From: Bradyrhizobium manausense | Lineage (GTDB): Bacteria > Pseudomonadota > Alphaproteobacteria > Rhizobiales > Xanthobacteraceae | Assembly (NCBI RefSeq): GCF_018131105.1 | Contig: NZ_JAFCJI010000001.1 | Coordinates: 744,001-808,000, forward strand | Direction: 5' to 3' | DNA length: 64,000 bases | Shown here: positions 1 through 7,990 of the stretch, one piece after another | Position numbering within the stretch: position 1 is the first letter of the stretch | Layout of the letters: every line of letters starts with the position of its first letter | The notes under the pieces: generated by a model | Database searches by the model: none | Told to the model about the DNA's origin: nothing | Seen by the model: the letters and a program-made list of their open reading frames with translations, nothing else | Position numbers and translations under genes: made by a program

Positions 1-129
1 GAAGGTCTGATCGGTTGCACCATGATCGCGCACCACCTCATCACCTTTGCGCGCGCGGCCTCGAGCGGCAGGCAGAACGCGTCGAACTATTCGATCCGGC
101 TGCGCGAAGCGTCCGTTCCCGCCGAATGA
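1..129 (+). CDS. 3' end of an unidentified gene upstream of eutC (partial)
   Basis: An open frame enters at base 1 and ends at the TGA at 127-129, giving 42 residues ending in VPAE. Its third codon positions are GC-rich, as in real genes here, and its stop overlaps the eutC start (ATGA), which suggests translational coupling. The large subunit eutB would be the expected neighbour, but these residues do not resemble the EutB C-terminus that I know. I therefore leave the identity open. Confidence 0.45.
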   Translation, partial: EGLIGCTMIAHHLITFARAASSGRQNASNYSIRLREASVPAE

Positions 130-911
130 GCGACAAGCCCGCTCCGGCGCGCCCGACCGTCGACCTCAGATTGCTCACGCCTGCGCGCGTCGCGCTCGGG
201 CGCAGTGGCGCCAGCCTGCCGACCAGGCCGCTGCTGGATTTCACGCTGGCCCATGCCCGCGCCCGCGATGCCGTGCATGCCGCCTTCGGCTCGGCGCATC
301 TGGTGGCCGGGGTGAGGGCGCTCGGCCTTGCCGCCACCGCGGTCAGCAGCCGGGCCGCCGATCGCAGGGATTATCTGCGCCGGCCGGACCTCGGGCGGCA
401 GCTCGATGCCGGCTCCGCGGCTGCGTTGGCGGAAGTAGCAACCGCGCCGCGCCAGCTTGCGATCGTCATCGGCGACGGATTATCGGCGGCCGCGGTCCAT
501 GCCCATGCGGTCGCGCTGCTGCAAAACCTGTTGCCGCTGCTCGGCGAGGACGAGGCTGTCGCGGTTGGCCATGTCGTCGTCGCCTCGGGCGCGCGGGTCG
601 CGCTTGGCGACGAGATCGGGGCCATTCTCGGCGCTCGCATGGTTTTGATGCTGATCGGCGAACGGCCGGGCCTGTCCGCGCCCGACAGTCTCGGTGCCTA
701 TCTGACCTTCGCGCCGAAGCCGGGACTGACCGATGCCGCGCGCAACTGCGTGTCCAACATCCACAAGGCGGGGTTGAGCTATGACGAGGCGGCCCTCAAG
801 ATCGTCTGGCTCGTGCGCGAGGGATTGGCGCGGCAGGTCACGGGCGTGACGCTCAAGGACGAGAGCGCCGACCGTGCCCCGCGTCGAATCGGCACGGACG
901 TGCCAAAATGA
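126..911 (+). CDS. eutC: Ethanolamine ammonia-lyase small subunit EutC
   Basis: EutC is the light chain of the adenosylcobalamin-dependent ethanolamine ammonia-lyase, which converts ethanolamine to acetaldehyde and ammonia. The 261-residue product opens with the family-typical stretch [13 protein letters not shown], followed by [18 protein letters not shown], and ends with the conserved [14 protein letters not shown] region. The frame stays open upstream, but the ATG at 126 (protein starting MSDKPAP) fits the family N-terminus and overlaps the preceding stop codon. Length is slightly under the roughly 295 residues of the enterobacterial protein. No microcompartment genes are visible, so this is probably the simple catabolic form. 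Confidence 0.9.
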   Translation: MSDKPAPARPTVDLRLLTPARVALGRSGASLPTRPLLDFTLAHARARDAVHAAFGSAHLVAGVRALGLAATAVSSRAADRRDYLRRPDLGRQLDAGSAAALAEVATAPRQLAIVIGDGLSAAAVHAHAVALLQNLLPLLGEDEAVAVGHVVVASGARVALGDEIGAILGARMVLMLIGERPGLSAPDSLGAYLTFAPKPGLTDAARNCVSNIHKAGLSYDEAALKIVWLVREGLARQVTGVTLKDESADRAPRRIGTDVPK

Positions 912-1116
912 CGGGCATTCCGGTAAAATCTCCGCTTCTTGATCGATTCGGAGACGCTTGGCGCGCTTGCGAGATGGGCTCTTGACCTGCTAAACCGCGG
1001 CCGGCGATTTTCCGCGTATTTTCAAAGGGCAAGCCTCCCATTGGTATGGCGTTTTCAAGCCGTTCGCGGGACGCAATAAGCTCACAGACCGAGCCGATTT
1101 AGGAACTGGACAAGGC

Positions 1117-3483
1117 ATGCTCGAAAAGCACCGCGAGAATGAGGTTCATGTCGACAAGGTCGAGCAGGGACCTACGTCCTCAATTGCCTTCGGGCTGGAG
1201 CGTCTCGGGCTGATTGCAGTCCGGGCGCCGATCGTCTCCTGCATCATCCTGCTCGTGCTGATCGTCGGCGCGGTGTTCGGCATTCATCGCATCAAGATCG
1301 ACGATTCTCTGTCGCAGCTGTTCCGCTCCAACACGCCGGAATTCCGCCAGTACGAAGCGGTGACAAAGAAGTTCCCGGCCGAGGAATTCGACGTTCTCGT
1401 CGTGGTCGAAGGCCAGAAACTGCTGGCGCGAAACAACCTCGAGAAGCTTCGTGACTTCGTCACCGATATGCAACTCGTCGACGGTACGCGCGGCCTCGTC
1501 TCGCTGTTCTCGGCGCGCCAGGCGCCAGCGCCAGGCAAGCTGCCGGCCGCGCTGTTCCCGGCCGAACTGCCCGAGGGCGCGGCCTATGACCAGTTCATCG
1601 AAACGGTCAAGAACAACGAGATCATCCGGGGCAAGCTGCTATCGGAGGACGGCACGCTCGCGCTGATCGTGCTCTCGCTCGATCCGGAGGTGGTCGCGTC
1701 CAACAAGCTCAGCAAGACCGTCGGCGACATCCGCGCGCTGATGAAGGAGGATCTCGGCGACACCGGGCTCAGCGTGCAGCTCTCCGGCGTGCCGGTGATG
1801 CAGCTCGAGATCCGTAACGCGGTCGAGCGCGATGGCCTCACCTACAACATCCTCGGCATTCTCGCCGGCTGCGTCATCGCCATCATCTTCTTCCGCAAGA
1901 TCTCGTTCATGGTGGTGGCGGCGTTCCCGCCGATGATCGCTATCCTGATTGCACTCGGCGCGCTCGGCTGGGCCAATTTCAATCTCAACATGTTCCTGAA
2001 CGTGATGACACCGCTCATCATGGTGATCTCGTTCTCGGACTCGATGCAGCTCACCTTCGCCGCGCGAGACCGGTTGATCGCGGGCCAGGACAAGTTCACC
2101 GCGTTCAAGAATGCAGTGCTGGTGGTGGGCCCGGCTTGCGTGCTGACACATGGCACCGCCGGCATTTCCTTCATCGCGCTCCAGTTCTCCGACTCCGACC
2201 TGATCCGCAAATTCGGCGAGGCGGGCCTCGCCGCCACCATCATCGCGCTGGTCACGGTGCTGTCGCTGGTGCCGGTGTTCGGCGTGCTGTTCGTGCGCAA
2301 CGAGAAGCTTTTTGCGGTGAAGTTCCAAAGCGCGGATGCCGGCGTGCAGGCGTTGCGCAATTTCTGCTACTGGATCGCGGTGCGGATGGTTGGCCGGCCC
2401 GGCTTGTTCAGCCTGATCGCGCTGCTGTTCGTTGCCAGCCTCGGCGTCATCTACGCCAATCTTCAGCCGCGCTACCGGCTCGCCGACCAGGTGCCCGACA
2501 AGCGCCAGGCCGTGGCCGCCAGCAACAGGCTCGACGCCAAGCTGACCGGTGCCAATCCGGTCAACGTGCTGATCCAGTTCCCCAAGGGTGAAACGCTCTA
2601 CTCGCCGGAGACGTTGCAAACCATCGCGGACGTGCACGCGACCGTGGAAAAAGCGGCCGGCGTCGGCAACGTCTGGTCGCTTGAGACGCTGCGTCGCTGG
2701 CTGGCCGAAAAGGCCGGCAGCGACGACGTCGCGACCCTCAAGGAATATGTCAACGTCATCCCCGAGCATCTGGTGCGACGCTTCATTGACGCCGAGCAGG
2801 ATGCGGTGGTCGTGGCCGGTCGCGTGCCGGACAAGGACTCCAGCCAGCTCCTGCCGATCGTCGACAAGCTCGATTCCGAGCTCGACGCCGTCCGCAAGAA
2901 GCATCCCGGCTACGAGGTTGCCGTCACCGGCCTCGCCGCCATCGCAGCGCGCAACTCGGCCGGCATGATCGAGAAGCTGAACCGCGGCCTCACCGTCGAA
3001 TTCGCGCTGGTCGCGATCTTCATCGGCCTGGCCTTCCGCTCATGGGTGGTGATGTTTGCCTGCATCCTGCCGGGCATCTTCCCGGTGGTGATGTCGGGAA
3101 CGGTGCTGTGGGCAATGGGCGAGGGCTTGCAATTCGCCAGCGTCGTCGCGCTCACCGTCTCGTTCGGTCTCGGCCTGTCCGCAACCATCCACTTCCTCAA
3201 TCGCTTGCGATTGGAGAGCAAGCCCGGCGTCGGTTCTGCGCTTGCGGTGGAACGTGCGACCGTGCTGGTCGGTCCCGCGCTGATCCTGACCACGGTGGTG
3301 CTGGCCTGCGGCCTCGTCGTCACCGTGTTCTCGGACCTGCCGTCGCTGCGGCTGTTCGGCTGGCTCAGCGCCTTCTCGATGGTGGCGGCGCTGGTCGCGG
3401 ACCTCTTCATCCTGCGGCCGACGGCGATGTGGCTGATCAACCTGCACACCAGGCTGCAGGGCCCCGACAAGCCGGCGATCTGA
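1117..3483 (+). CDS. MMPL-type RND superfamily exporter
   Basis: A 788-residue inner-membrane protein with two repeats of one membrane segment, a large periplasmic domain and a cluster of five or six segments (about residues 45-65, 245-395, 430-450 and 625-780). This is the MMPL/SSD layout, also seen in HpnN. Charged stretches in the membrane clusters fit a proton-driven exporter. It lies about 1.5 kb upstream of the hopanoid operon on the same strand, and a second exporter of the same superfamily, hpnN, lies within that locus. A role in lipid or hopanoid export is therefore possible but is inferred from position only. The start ATG at 1117 follows a weak purine-rich ribosome binding site. 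A strong hairpin follows the stop. Confidence 0.8.
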   Translation: MLEKHRENEVHVDKVEQGPTSSIAFGLERLGLIAVRAPIVSCIILLVLIVGAVFGIHRIKIDDSLSQLFRSNTPEFRQYEAVTKKFPAEEFDVLVVVEGQKLLARNNLEKLRDFVTDMQLVDGTRGLVSLFSARQAPAPGKLPAALFPAELPEGAAYDQFIETVKNNEIIRGKLLSEDGTLALIVLSLDPEVVASNKLSKTVGDIRALMKEDLGDTGLSVQLSGVPVMQLEIRNAVERDGLTYNILGILAGCVIAIIFFRKISFMVVAAFPPMIAILIALGALGWANFNLNMFLNVMTPLIMVISFSDSMQLTFAARDRLIAGQDKFTAFKNAVLVVGPACVLTHGTAGISFIALQFSDSDLIRKFGEAGLAATIIALVTVLSLVPVFGVLFVRNEKLFAVKFQSADAGVQALRNFCYWIAVRMVGRPGLFSLIALLFVASLGVIYANLQPRYRLADQVPDKRQAVAASNRLDAKLTGANPVNVLIQFPKGETLYSPETLQTIADVHATVEKAAGVGNVWSLETLRRWLAEKAGSDDVATLKEYVNVIPEHLVRRFIDAEQDAVVVAGRVPDKDSSQLLPIVDKLDSELDAVRKKHPGYEVAVTGLAAIAARNSAGMIEKLNRGLTVEFALVAIFIGLAFRSWVVMFACILPGIFPVVMSGTVLWAMGEGLQFASVVALTVSFGLGLSATIHFLNRLRLESKPGVGSALAVERATVLVGPALILTTVVLACGLVVTVFSDLPSLRLFGWLSAFSMVAALVADLFILRPTAMWLINLHTRLQGPDKPAI

Positions 3484-3507
3484 GCGGGGCGGCGAACGCG
3501 TACCAGC

Positions 3508-3543
3508 AAGAAGCCCCCGGCTCGCGAGAGCCGGGGGCTTCTT
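3508..3543. terminator. Strong hairpin between convergent genes, probable bidirectional terminator
   Basis: A perfect 16-bp stem with a GCGA loop lies between the RND exporter stop and the convergent exported-protein gene. The stem arms are GC-rich with A/T ends, giving short T runs on either strand. Confidence 0.8.
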
Positions 3544-3565
3544 CTCGAAGACCGGGATAAGGCGA

Positions 3566-4066
3566 TCAGCCCTTCGTCATCGTGATGTTGACGCCGCGAA
3601 TCTCGCCCTTGGACGAGATCTGCACCGTCTGCTTGGAGCCGTTGGTGCGCAGCGACAGATTGGCGGCAAAACCGTTGGCCTCGACGAACACGTCGATCTG
3701 GCCGCCGCCGGCCGTGCCTTGCAAATTGCCGAAGATGTTGCGGTTGGACTCGCTCCAGTTGCCGGAAATCCGCTCGCCCTGGCTGGTCACATCGCTGGTG
3801 AGGTCGAACTTGTAGCTGTCGGAGGCGCAGTGCAGCGCCTGCTTGAGGCTGAGGCCGGTGCCGGCAACCTTGTAATCCGCCTTGCAGCGGATGCGCTCGG
3901 TCGAACCATCGGACAGCGAAACCGTACCGGTGCCGGTCCACGCCCCGTCGAAACCGGCGAACGGTCCGGACGACTGAGCGTGGCTCGCCGCGACCGAGAA
4001 GAGCAGCGCCGCACCAATGCCGGCCGCCTTGATTGCCAGTTCAGATCGCCCAAAGAATTTCATCAT
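3566..4066 (-). CDS. Small exported protein of unknown function
   Basis: The 166-residue product begins MMKFFGRSELAIKAAG and has a clear Sec signal peptide ending near SHAQS. The mature part is about 140 residues and rich in Gly, Ser and Thr, with alternating hydrophobic positions that suggest a small beta-sheet or lipocalin-like fold. Two cysteines (in IRCKAD and LHCASD) could form a disulfide. Two adjacent ATGs (4066 and 4063) are possible starts; the frame continues upstream, but the residues before them do not look like part of an exported protein. I do not recognise a named family with confidence. It is convergent with the RND exporter across a shared terminator. Confidence 0.7.
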   Translation of the reverse strand: MMKFFGRSELAIKAAGIGAALLFSVAASHAQSSGPFAGFDGAWTGTGTVSLSDGSTERIRCKADYKVAGTGLSLKQALHCASDSYKFDLTSDVTSQGERISGNWSESNRNIFGNLQGTAGGGQIDVFVEANGFAANLSLRTNGSKQTVQISSKGEIRGVNITMTKG

Positions 4067-4544
4067 CAGTATCCCGTTTTTGGAACGACGCCCGTTCTTG
4101 AAAGGACGTCTCGCCACATCGAAAGTTTAGTGTTGCGAGCCTGTGTCAGGTTCAAGCGGGCGATGTCTGCTTCGAAGCCTGGCCACCCACGATGTCAGGC
4201 TCGTGCAGCGGTCCAGCCATGATCTGGACCCGGATTCCCTCTGTTTCCATGTGTTTCCGGCCGGAATGGCCGGTCGGACAGATGCAGCTCTGCAACAGGT
4301 ATGCAGTAAAACGTCGCCTCCCAGAATTATGACGTAGTATCAAACTCTTACATCTGCCAATGAAGACAGAGGGAAGACCTGATTTGGTCGGTGCGGCACC
4401 AATTTGGCCGCATTTGCCAGCGCTTGTGGCCTTCTCCGGTACCGCTCTCATCCCGCGGTAACTTGCCATCAGAACAATCCGTTCCCGTTGTGCCCTGTGC
4501 TGTCCGGGATTGGTGCGATTCTGCCGTCAGAATGAAGGAATACA
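4067..4544. other. Intergenic stretch, no supported gene
   Basis: This 478-bp divergent spacer must hold the promoters of the exported-protein gene to the left and the cysteine-containing small protein to the right. The short open frames here lack the codon bias of neighbouring genes. It is more AT-rich than its surroundings around 4310-4360. I see no RNA gene or repeat. Confidence 0.5.
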
Positions 4545-4778
4545 ATGCGTAAGCTTCTCGTCGCTCTCACCCTGCTGTCGGCAACTCTTTCGACGGCGGC
4601 TTTCGCCCAGGCTGGACGCGGCACGGACGCCGAGCAGAAGGCCTGCACGCGCGATGTGCAGAAGTTCTGCCGCCCCGTCATCGACCAGGGCGATTTCACC
4701 ATCCTGGCCTGCCTCAAGGAGAACCGGGCCAAGATCTCGCAGGCCTGCGACCAGGTCCTGAAAGACCACAACCAGTAA
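4545..4778 (+). CDS. Small secreted cysteine-containing protein
   Basis: The 77-residue product has a Sec signal peptide (about residues 1-21, ending AAFAQ) and a mature part of about 55 residues with four cysteines at regular spacing (KACTRD, KFCRPV, LACLKE, QACDQV). This resembles the short cysteine-rich repeat of small periplasmic proteins common in Rhizobiales, probably held by two disulfides. The start follows a GGAATACA ribosome-binding region. A good terminator lies about 18 bp after the stop, so this is a single-gene unit. Function is unknown. Confidence 0.75.
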   Translation: MRKLLVALTLLSATLSTAAFAQAGRGTDAEQKACTRDVQKFCRPVIDQGDFTILACLKENRAKISQACDQVLKDHNQ

Positions 4779-4796
4779 GCTCGGCCACTGGCCCAC

Positions 4797-4824
4797 AAAG
4801 GCGGCCCTGGGGCCGCCTTTTCAG
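4797..4824 (+). terminator. Rho-independent terminator
   Basis: A 10-bp perfect stem (AAAGGCGGCC / GGCCGCCTTT) with a CTGG loop runs into a short T-rich tail, directly after the small cysteine-containing protein gene. Confidence 0.85.
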
Positions 4825-4859
4825 GCCTGAAACGGTAGGGCTGCCATCGCGAGACAGGA

Positions 4860-4891
4860 TTGGTTTTACGGCCGTATTCCCCTATATGGGG
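4860..4891 (+). promoter_or_regulatory. Candidate promoter and small palindrome upstream of the hpn operon
   Basis: TTGGTT (4860-4865) and TATATG (4883-4888) are separated by 17 bp, about 80 bp before hpnC. The -10 region lies inside a short palindrome (CCCC-TATAT-GGGG, 4879-4892), which could act as an operator. The match is weak and rests on spacing and position only. Confidence 0.3.
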
Positions 4892-4969
4892 GCCGCGGCG
4901 GCGTCGCCGGCATGAGCCCACGCGAACGCAAAAGCCCTTCCTGTCCAAACGATTGTTGATCAGCCCTCG

Positions 4970-5854
4970 ATGACCTCCGCGAACGAATTGCGATCCGGCA
5001 AAGGTGACCGCGACGAGAATTTTCCCGTCGCGTCCTGGATCATTCATCCGCGTCATCGCGCGCTGATTCTGGCGTACTACAATTTCGTCCGCACCGCCGA
5101 CGACATCGCCGACCACGCCACGCTGCCGGCGGACGAAAAGCTTCGCTATCTCGACCTGTTCGAGGCGGAACTGCTCGGCAAGGGCGAGACCCAGGCCGAG
5201 GCTGTCGTGTTGCGCCGTGCGTTGGCCGAACGCGGCATGGCACCGCGCCACGCGCTCGATGTGCTGATCGCGTTCCGCATGGACGTGACCAAGCTGCGCT
5301 ATGAGAACTGGGACGAGGTCATCCACTATTGCCGCTATTCGGCGATGCCGGTCGGCCGCTTCATGCTCGATGTCCACGGCGAGAGCACGGCGACCTGGGC
5401 CGCGTCGGACGCGCTCTGCGCCGGCCTGCAGATCAACAATCATCTGCAGGATTGCGGCAAGGATTTCCGCGAGCTCAATCGCGTCTATCTGCCGCGTGAC
5501 GCGCTGGCCGCAAGCGGCGCGACCGTCGAGCAGCTCGGCCTGACGCAGTCGCCGCCGGCGATGCTGGCCTGCCTTCAGGGCCTCGCCGTGCGCAACGAGG
5601 CGCTGCTGGGTGAGGGCAGGTCGCTGAGCGCCGAGATCAGGGATGTCCGTCTCGGCGTCGACGTCGCGGTGATCCAGGCTTACGCCGACCGTATCGTGCG
5701 CCTGCTGAAGGTGCGCGATCCCCTGCGTGAGCGCGTGCATCTGAACAAGTTCGAACTGCTCATGTTCAGCCTTGCCGGCATGGTCGGTGAACTCGGCCGC
5801 CGTGCGATCGGCCGCAAGGCCATCTCGAATCCGGGGACTGCCCATGACGCTTGA
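4970..5854 (+). CDS. hpnC: Hydroxysqualene synthase HpnC
   Basis: HpnC converts presqualene diphosphate, made by HpnD, into hydroxysqualene in the three-enzyme bacterial squalene route (HpnD, HpnC, HpnE). The 294-residue product has the trans-prenyl synthase fold signatures: the first Asp-rich motif DDIAD (residues 44-48) after YYNFVRTA, and the second at residues 161-165 in the form DCGKD, followed by the conserved RVYLP. The basic residue and the cysteine in the second motif are typical of HpnC rather than HpnD. It is the first gene of a tight operon and its end overlaps hpnD by 11 bp. Confidence 0.93.
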   Translation: MTSANELRSGKGDRDENFPVASWIIHPRHRALILAYYNFVRTADDIADHATLPADEKLRYLDLFEAELLGKGETQAEAVVLRRALAERGMAPRHALDVLIAFRMDVTKLRYENWDEVIHYCRYSAMPVGRFMLDVHGESTATWAASDALCAGLQINNHLQDCGKDFRELNRVYLPRDALAASGATVEQLGLTQSPPAMLACLQGLAVRNEALLGEGRSLSAEIRDVRLGVDVAVIQAYADRIVRLLKVRDPLRERVHLNKFELLMFSLAGMVGELGRRAIGRKAISNPGTAHDA

Positions 5855-6683
5855 GGCGACCGCGCCCAGCGCCGATTATGGCTCGTCCGCATCGAACAGC
5901 TCCTTCTACGCTGCGATGCGTATCCTGCCGCGCGACCAGCGCGAGGCGATGTTCCAGATCTACAGCTTCTGCCGCCAAGTCGACGACATCGCCGATTCCG
6001 ACGGTCCGCGTGACCAGCGGCTCGCTGCGCTGCAGGAATGGCGCAACGACATCGATGCGCTCTACCAGGGCAATCCGCCGCCGCGGCTGAAGGACTACGT
6101 CGCCTCGGTGAAGACGTTCGGCCTGAAGCGCGAGGATTTCCTCGCCATCGTCGATGGCATGGAAATGGACGTACCGCAGGACATCCGCGCGCCCGACATG
6201 GCGACGCTCGATCTCTACTGCGACCGCGTTGCCAGCGCCGTCGGGCGGCTGTCGGTGCGGGTGTTCGGCCTGCCCGAGGAAGACGGCATTCAGCTCGCCC
6301 ATCATCTCGGCCGCGCGCTGCAACTCACCAACATCCTGCGCGACATCGACGAGGATGCAACGCTCGGCCGGCTCTATCTGCCGCGCGAGGCGCTGCTGCA
6401 TGCCGGCATCACCTCCGACGATCCGAACCGCGTCATTGCCGAGCGCGCGCTGCCGAAGGTCTGCCTGCCGCTGACGCAGCGCGCGAAGGCGCATTTCGAA
6501 AAGTCGGACGAGATCATGAACCGCAACAGGCGCCGCGTGGTGCGCGCGCCGCGGATCATGTCGAAATACTACCATTCCATTCTGGACCTCCTGATCGCGC
6601 GCGGCTTCAACGCGCCGCGCGAGTCGGTGCGTGTGTCGAAGGTCACGCGCTTCGCGATCCTGTTCCGATACGCTTTCATCTGA
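5844..6683 (+). CDS. hpnD: Presqualene diphosphate synthase HpnD
   Basis: HpnD condenses two farnesyl diphosphates into presqualene diphosphate, the first committed step to squalene and hopanoids. The 279-residue product carries both Asp-rich motifs intact, DDIAD (47-51) after FCRQV and DIDED (167-171) before GRLYLP. The ATG at 5844 lies inside the 3' end of hpnC. The frame is open further upstream, but those residues do not fit the family. The stop overlaps the hpnE start (TGATG), so hpnC, hpnD and hpnE are probably translationally coupled. Confidence 0.94.
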   Translation: MTLEATAPSADYGSSASNSSFYAAMRILPRDQREAMFQIYSFCRQVDDIADSDGPRDQRLAALQEWRNDIDALYQGNPPPRLKDYVASVKTFGLKREDFLAIVDGMEMDVPQDIRAPDMATLDLYCDRVASAVGRLSVRVFGLPEEDGIQLAHHLGRALQLTNILRDIDEDATLGRLYLPREALLHAGITSDDPNRVIAERALPKVCLPLTQRAKAHFEKSDEIMNRNRRRVVRAPRIMSKYYHSILDLLIARGFNAPRESVRVSKVTRFAILFRYAFI

Positions 6684-7939
6684 TGCAGAACACAGCTCAC
6701 ATCATCGGCGCTGGAATTTCCGGCCTCTCCGCCGCTGTGCGGCTCGCCAATGCCGGCTACAAGCTCGCCGTGCACGAGGCGACGCACCAGGCCGGCGGCC
6801 GCTGCCGCTCCTATTTCGACGGCGCCACCAATCTCACCATCGACAACGGCAATCATCTGCTGTTGTCCGGCAACAGCCACGCGCGCGCCTATGCGCGCTC
6901 GATCGGCACCGAGGCGGGCCTGGTCGGGCCTGAGACCGCGCAGTTTCCCTTCGTCGACATCAAGACCGGGCAGCGCTGGCAGATCGATCTCGGCAATGGC
7001 CGCTGGCCTGCCTGGGTGCTCGATGAGGGGCGCCGCGTCCCCGATACGGGCCTTACCGATTACCTCAAGCTGGCGCCGCTGATCTGGGCGTCGGAACAGA
7101 CGTTGGTCGGCAAGTCCATTCCCTGCGAGGGCATTCTCTATCAGCGTCTGGTGCAGCCGCTGCTGCTCGCGGCGCTCAATGTCGATCCGCCCGAAGGCTC
7201 GGCCGGGCTCGCCGGTGCGATCGTGCGCGAGACGCTGCTTGCGGGCGGGCAGGCCTGTCGTCCGCTGATCGCGCGCGACGGCCTCAGCGCCGTGCTGATC
7301 GAGCCTGCCGTGAAGTTTTTGCAGGACCGCGGCCACACCGTTCAACTCGGCCATGAGCTGCGCTCCTTCGTCAGCGCCGACGGCAAGGTCGGTGCGCTGA
7401 ATTTTGGCGGCGAGGACGTCGTCCAGCTCTCTGCCGGCGACGTGATCGTGATGGCAGTGCCGCCGCGCGCGGCGACGAGCCTGCTGCCGGGCCTGACCGC
7501 GCCGACCGAATTCCGTGCCATCGTCAATGCGCATTTCCGCGTTGAGCCGCCGCCGGGTTCGGCACCGATCCTGGGCGTCATCGGCGGCGTCGTGGAATGG
7601 CTGTTCGCGTTCCCGAACCGGCTCTCCGTCACCATCAGCAATGGCGACCGCCTGGTCGACATGCCGCGCGAGGAACTCGCGCAGGCGATCTGGAACGACG
7701 TCTGCGAGGCTGGTGGCGTGTCGGGCGAGCTGCCTCCGTGGCAGATCGTGCGCGAACGCCGTGCCACATTTGCGGCAACCCCGGCGCAGAACGCCCTGCG
7801 TCCAGGGCCGGCGACTACGCTGAAAAACCTGTTTCTTGCCGGCGATTGGACTGCTACGGGATTGCCTGCAACCATCGAGGGATCGGTCCGGTCCGGTGAC
7901 CGCGCCGCAGATCTGGTTTTGGCCGCAAAGCGGCCCTGA
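6683..7939 (+). CDS. hpnE: Hydroxysqualene dehydroxylase HpnE (FAD-dependent)
   Basis: HpnE is the flavoenzyme that reduces hydroxysqualene to squalene. The 418-residue product starts with a dinucleotide-binding fold (HIIGAGISGLSAAVRL, residues 6-21), followed by the acidic residue and the AGGRCRSY stretch typical of phytoene desaturase-like amine oxidases. It ends with the FAD-closing motif AGDWTATGLPATIEG (about 386-400). Its ATG overlaps the hpnD stop. Squalene synthase of the NADPH type is not needed when HpnCDE are present. Confidence 0.93.
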   Translation: MQNTAHIIGAGISGLSAAVRLANAGYKLAVHEATHQAGGRCRSYFDGATNLTIDNGNHLLLSGNSHARAYARSIGTEAGLVGPETAQFPFVDIKTGQRWQIDLGNGRWPAWVLDEGRRVPDTGLTDYLKLAPLIWASEQTLVGKSIPCEGILYQRLVQPLLLAALNVDPPEGSAGLAGAIVRETLLAGGQACRPLIARDGLSAVLIEPAVKFLQDRGHTVQLGHELRSFVSADGKVGALNFGGEDVVQLSAGDVIVMAVPPRAATSLLPGLTAPTEFRAIVNAHFRVEPPPGSAPILGVIGGVVEWLFAFPNRLSVTISNGDRLVDMPREELAQAIWNDVCEAGGVSGELPPWQIVRERRATFAATPAQNALRPGPATTLKNLFLAGDWTATGLPATIEGSVRSGDRAADLVLAAKRP

Positions 7940-7990
7940 CGGGCAAATGCCCCCGTCAATTTCAATCGACGATCGGAGCAATCGAGCGAC

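Noticed and set aside
1639..2904. 421-codon minus-strand open frame inside the MMPL exporter
   Set aside because: Shadow with biased Arg/Glu/His composition; the plus-strand exporter is clearly the real gene.
4143..4469. Short open frames on both strands between the two small exported proteins
   Set aside because: Codon use is unlike neighbouring genes, with no ribosome binding site or recognisable motif.
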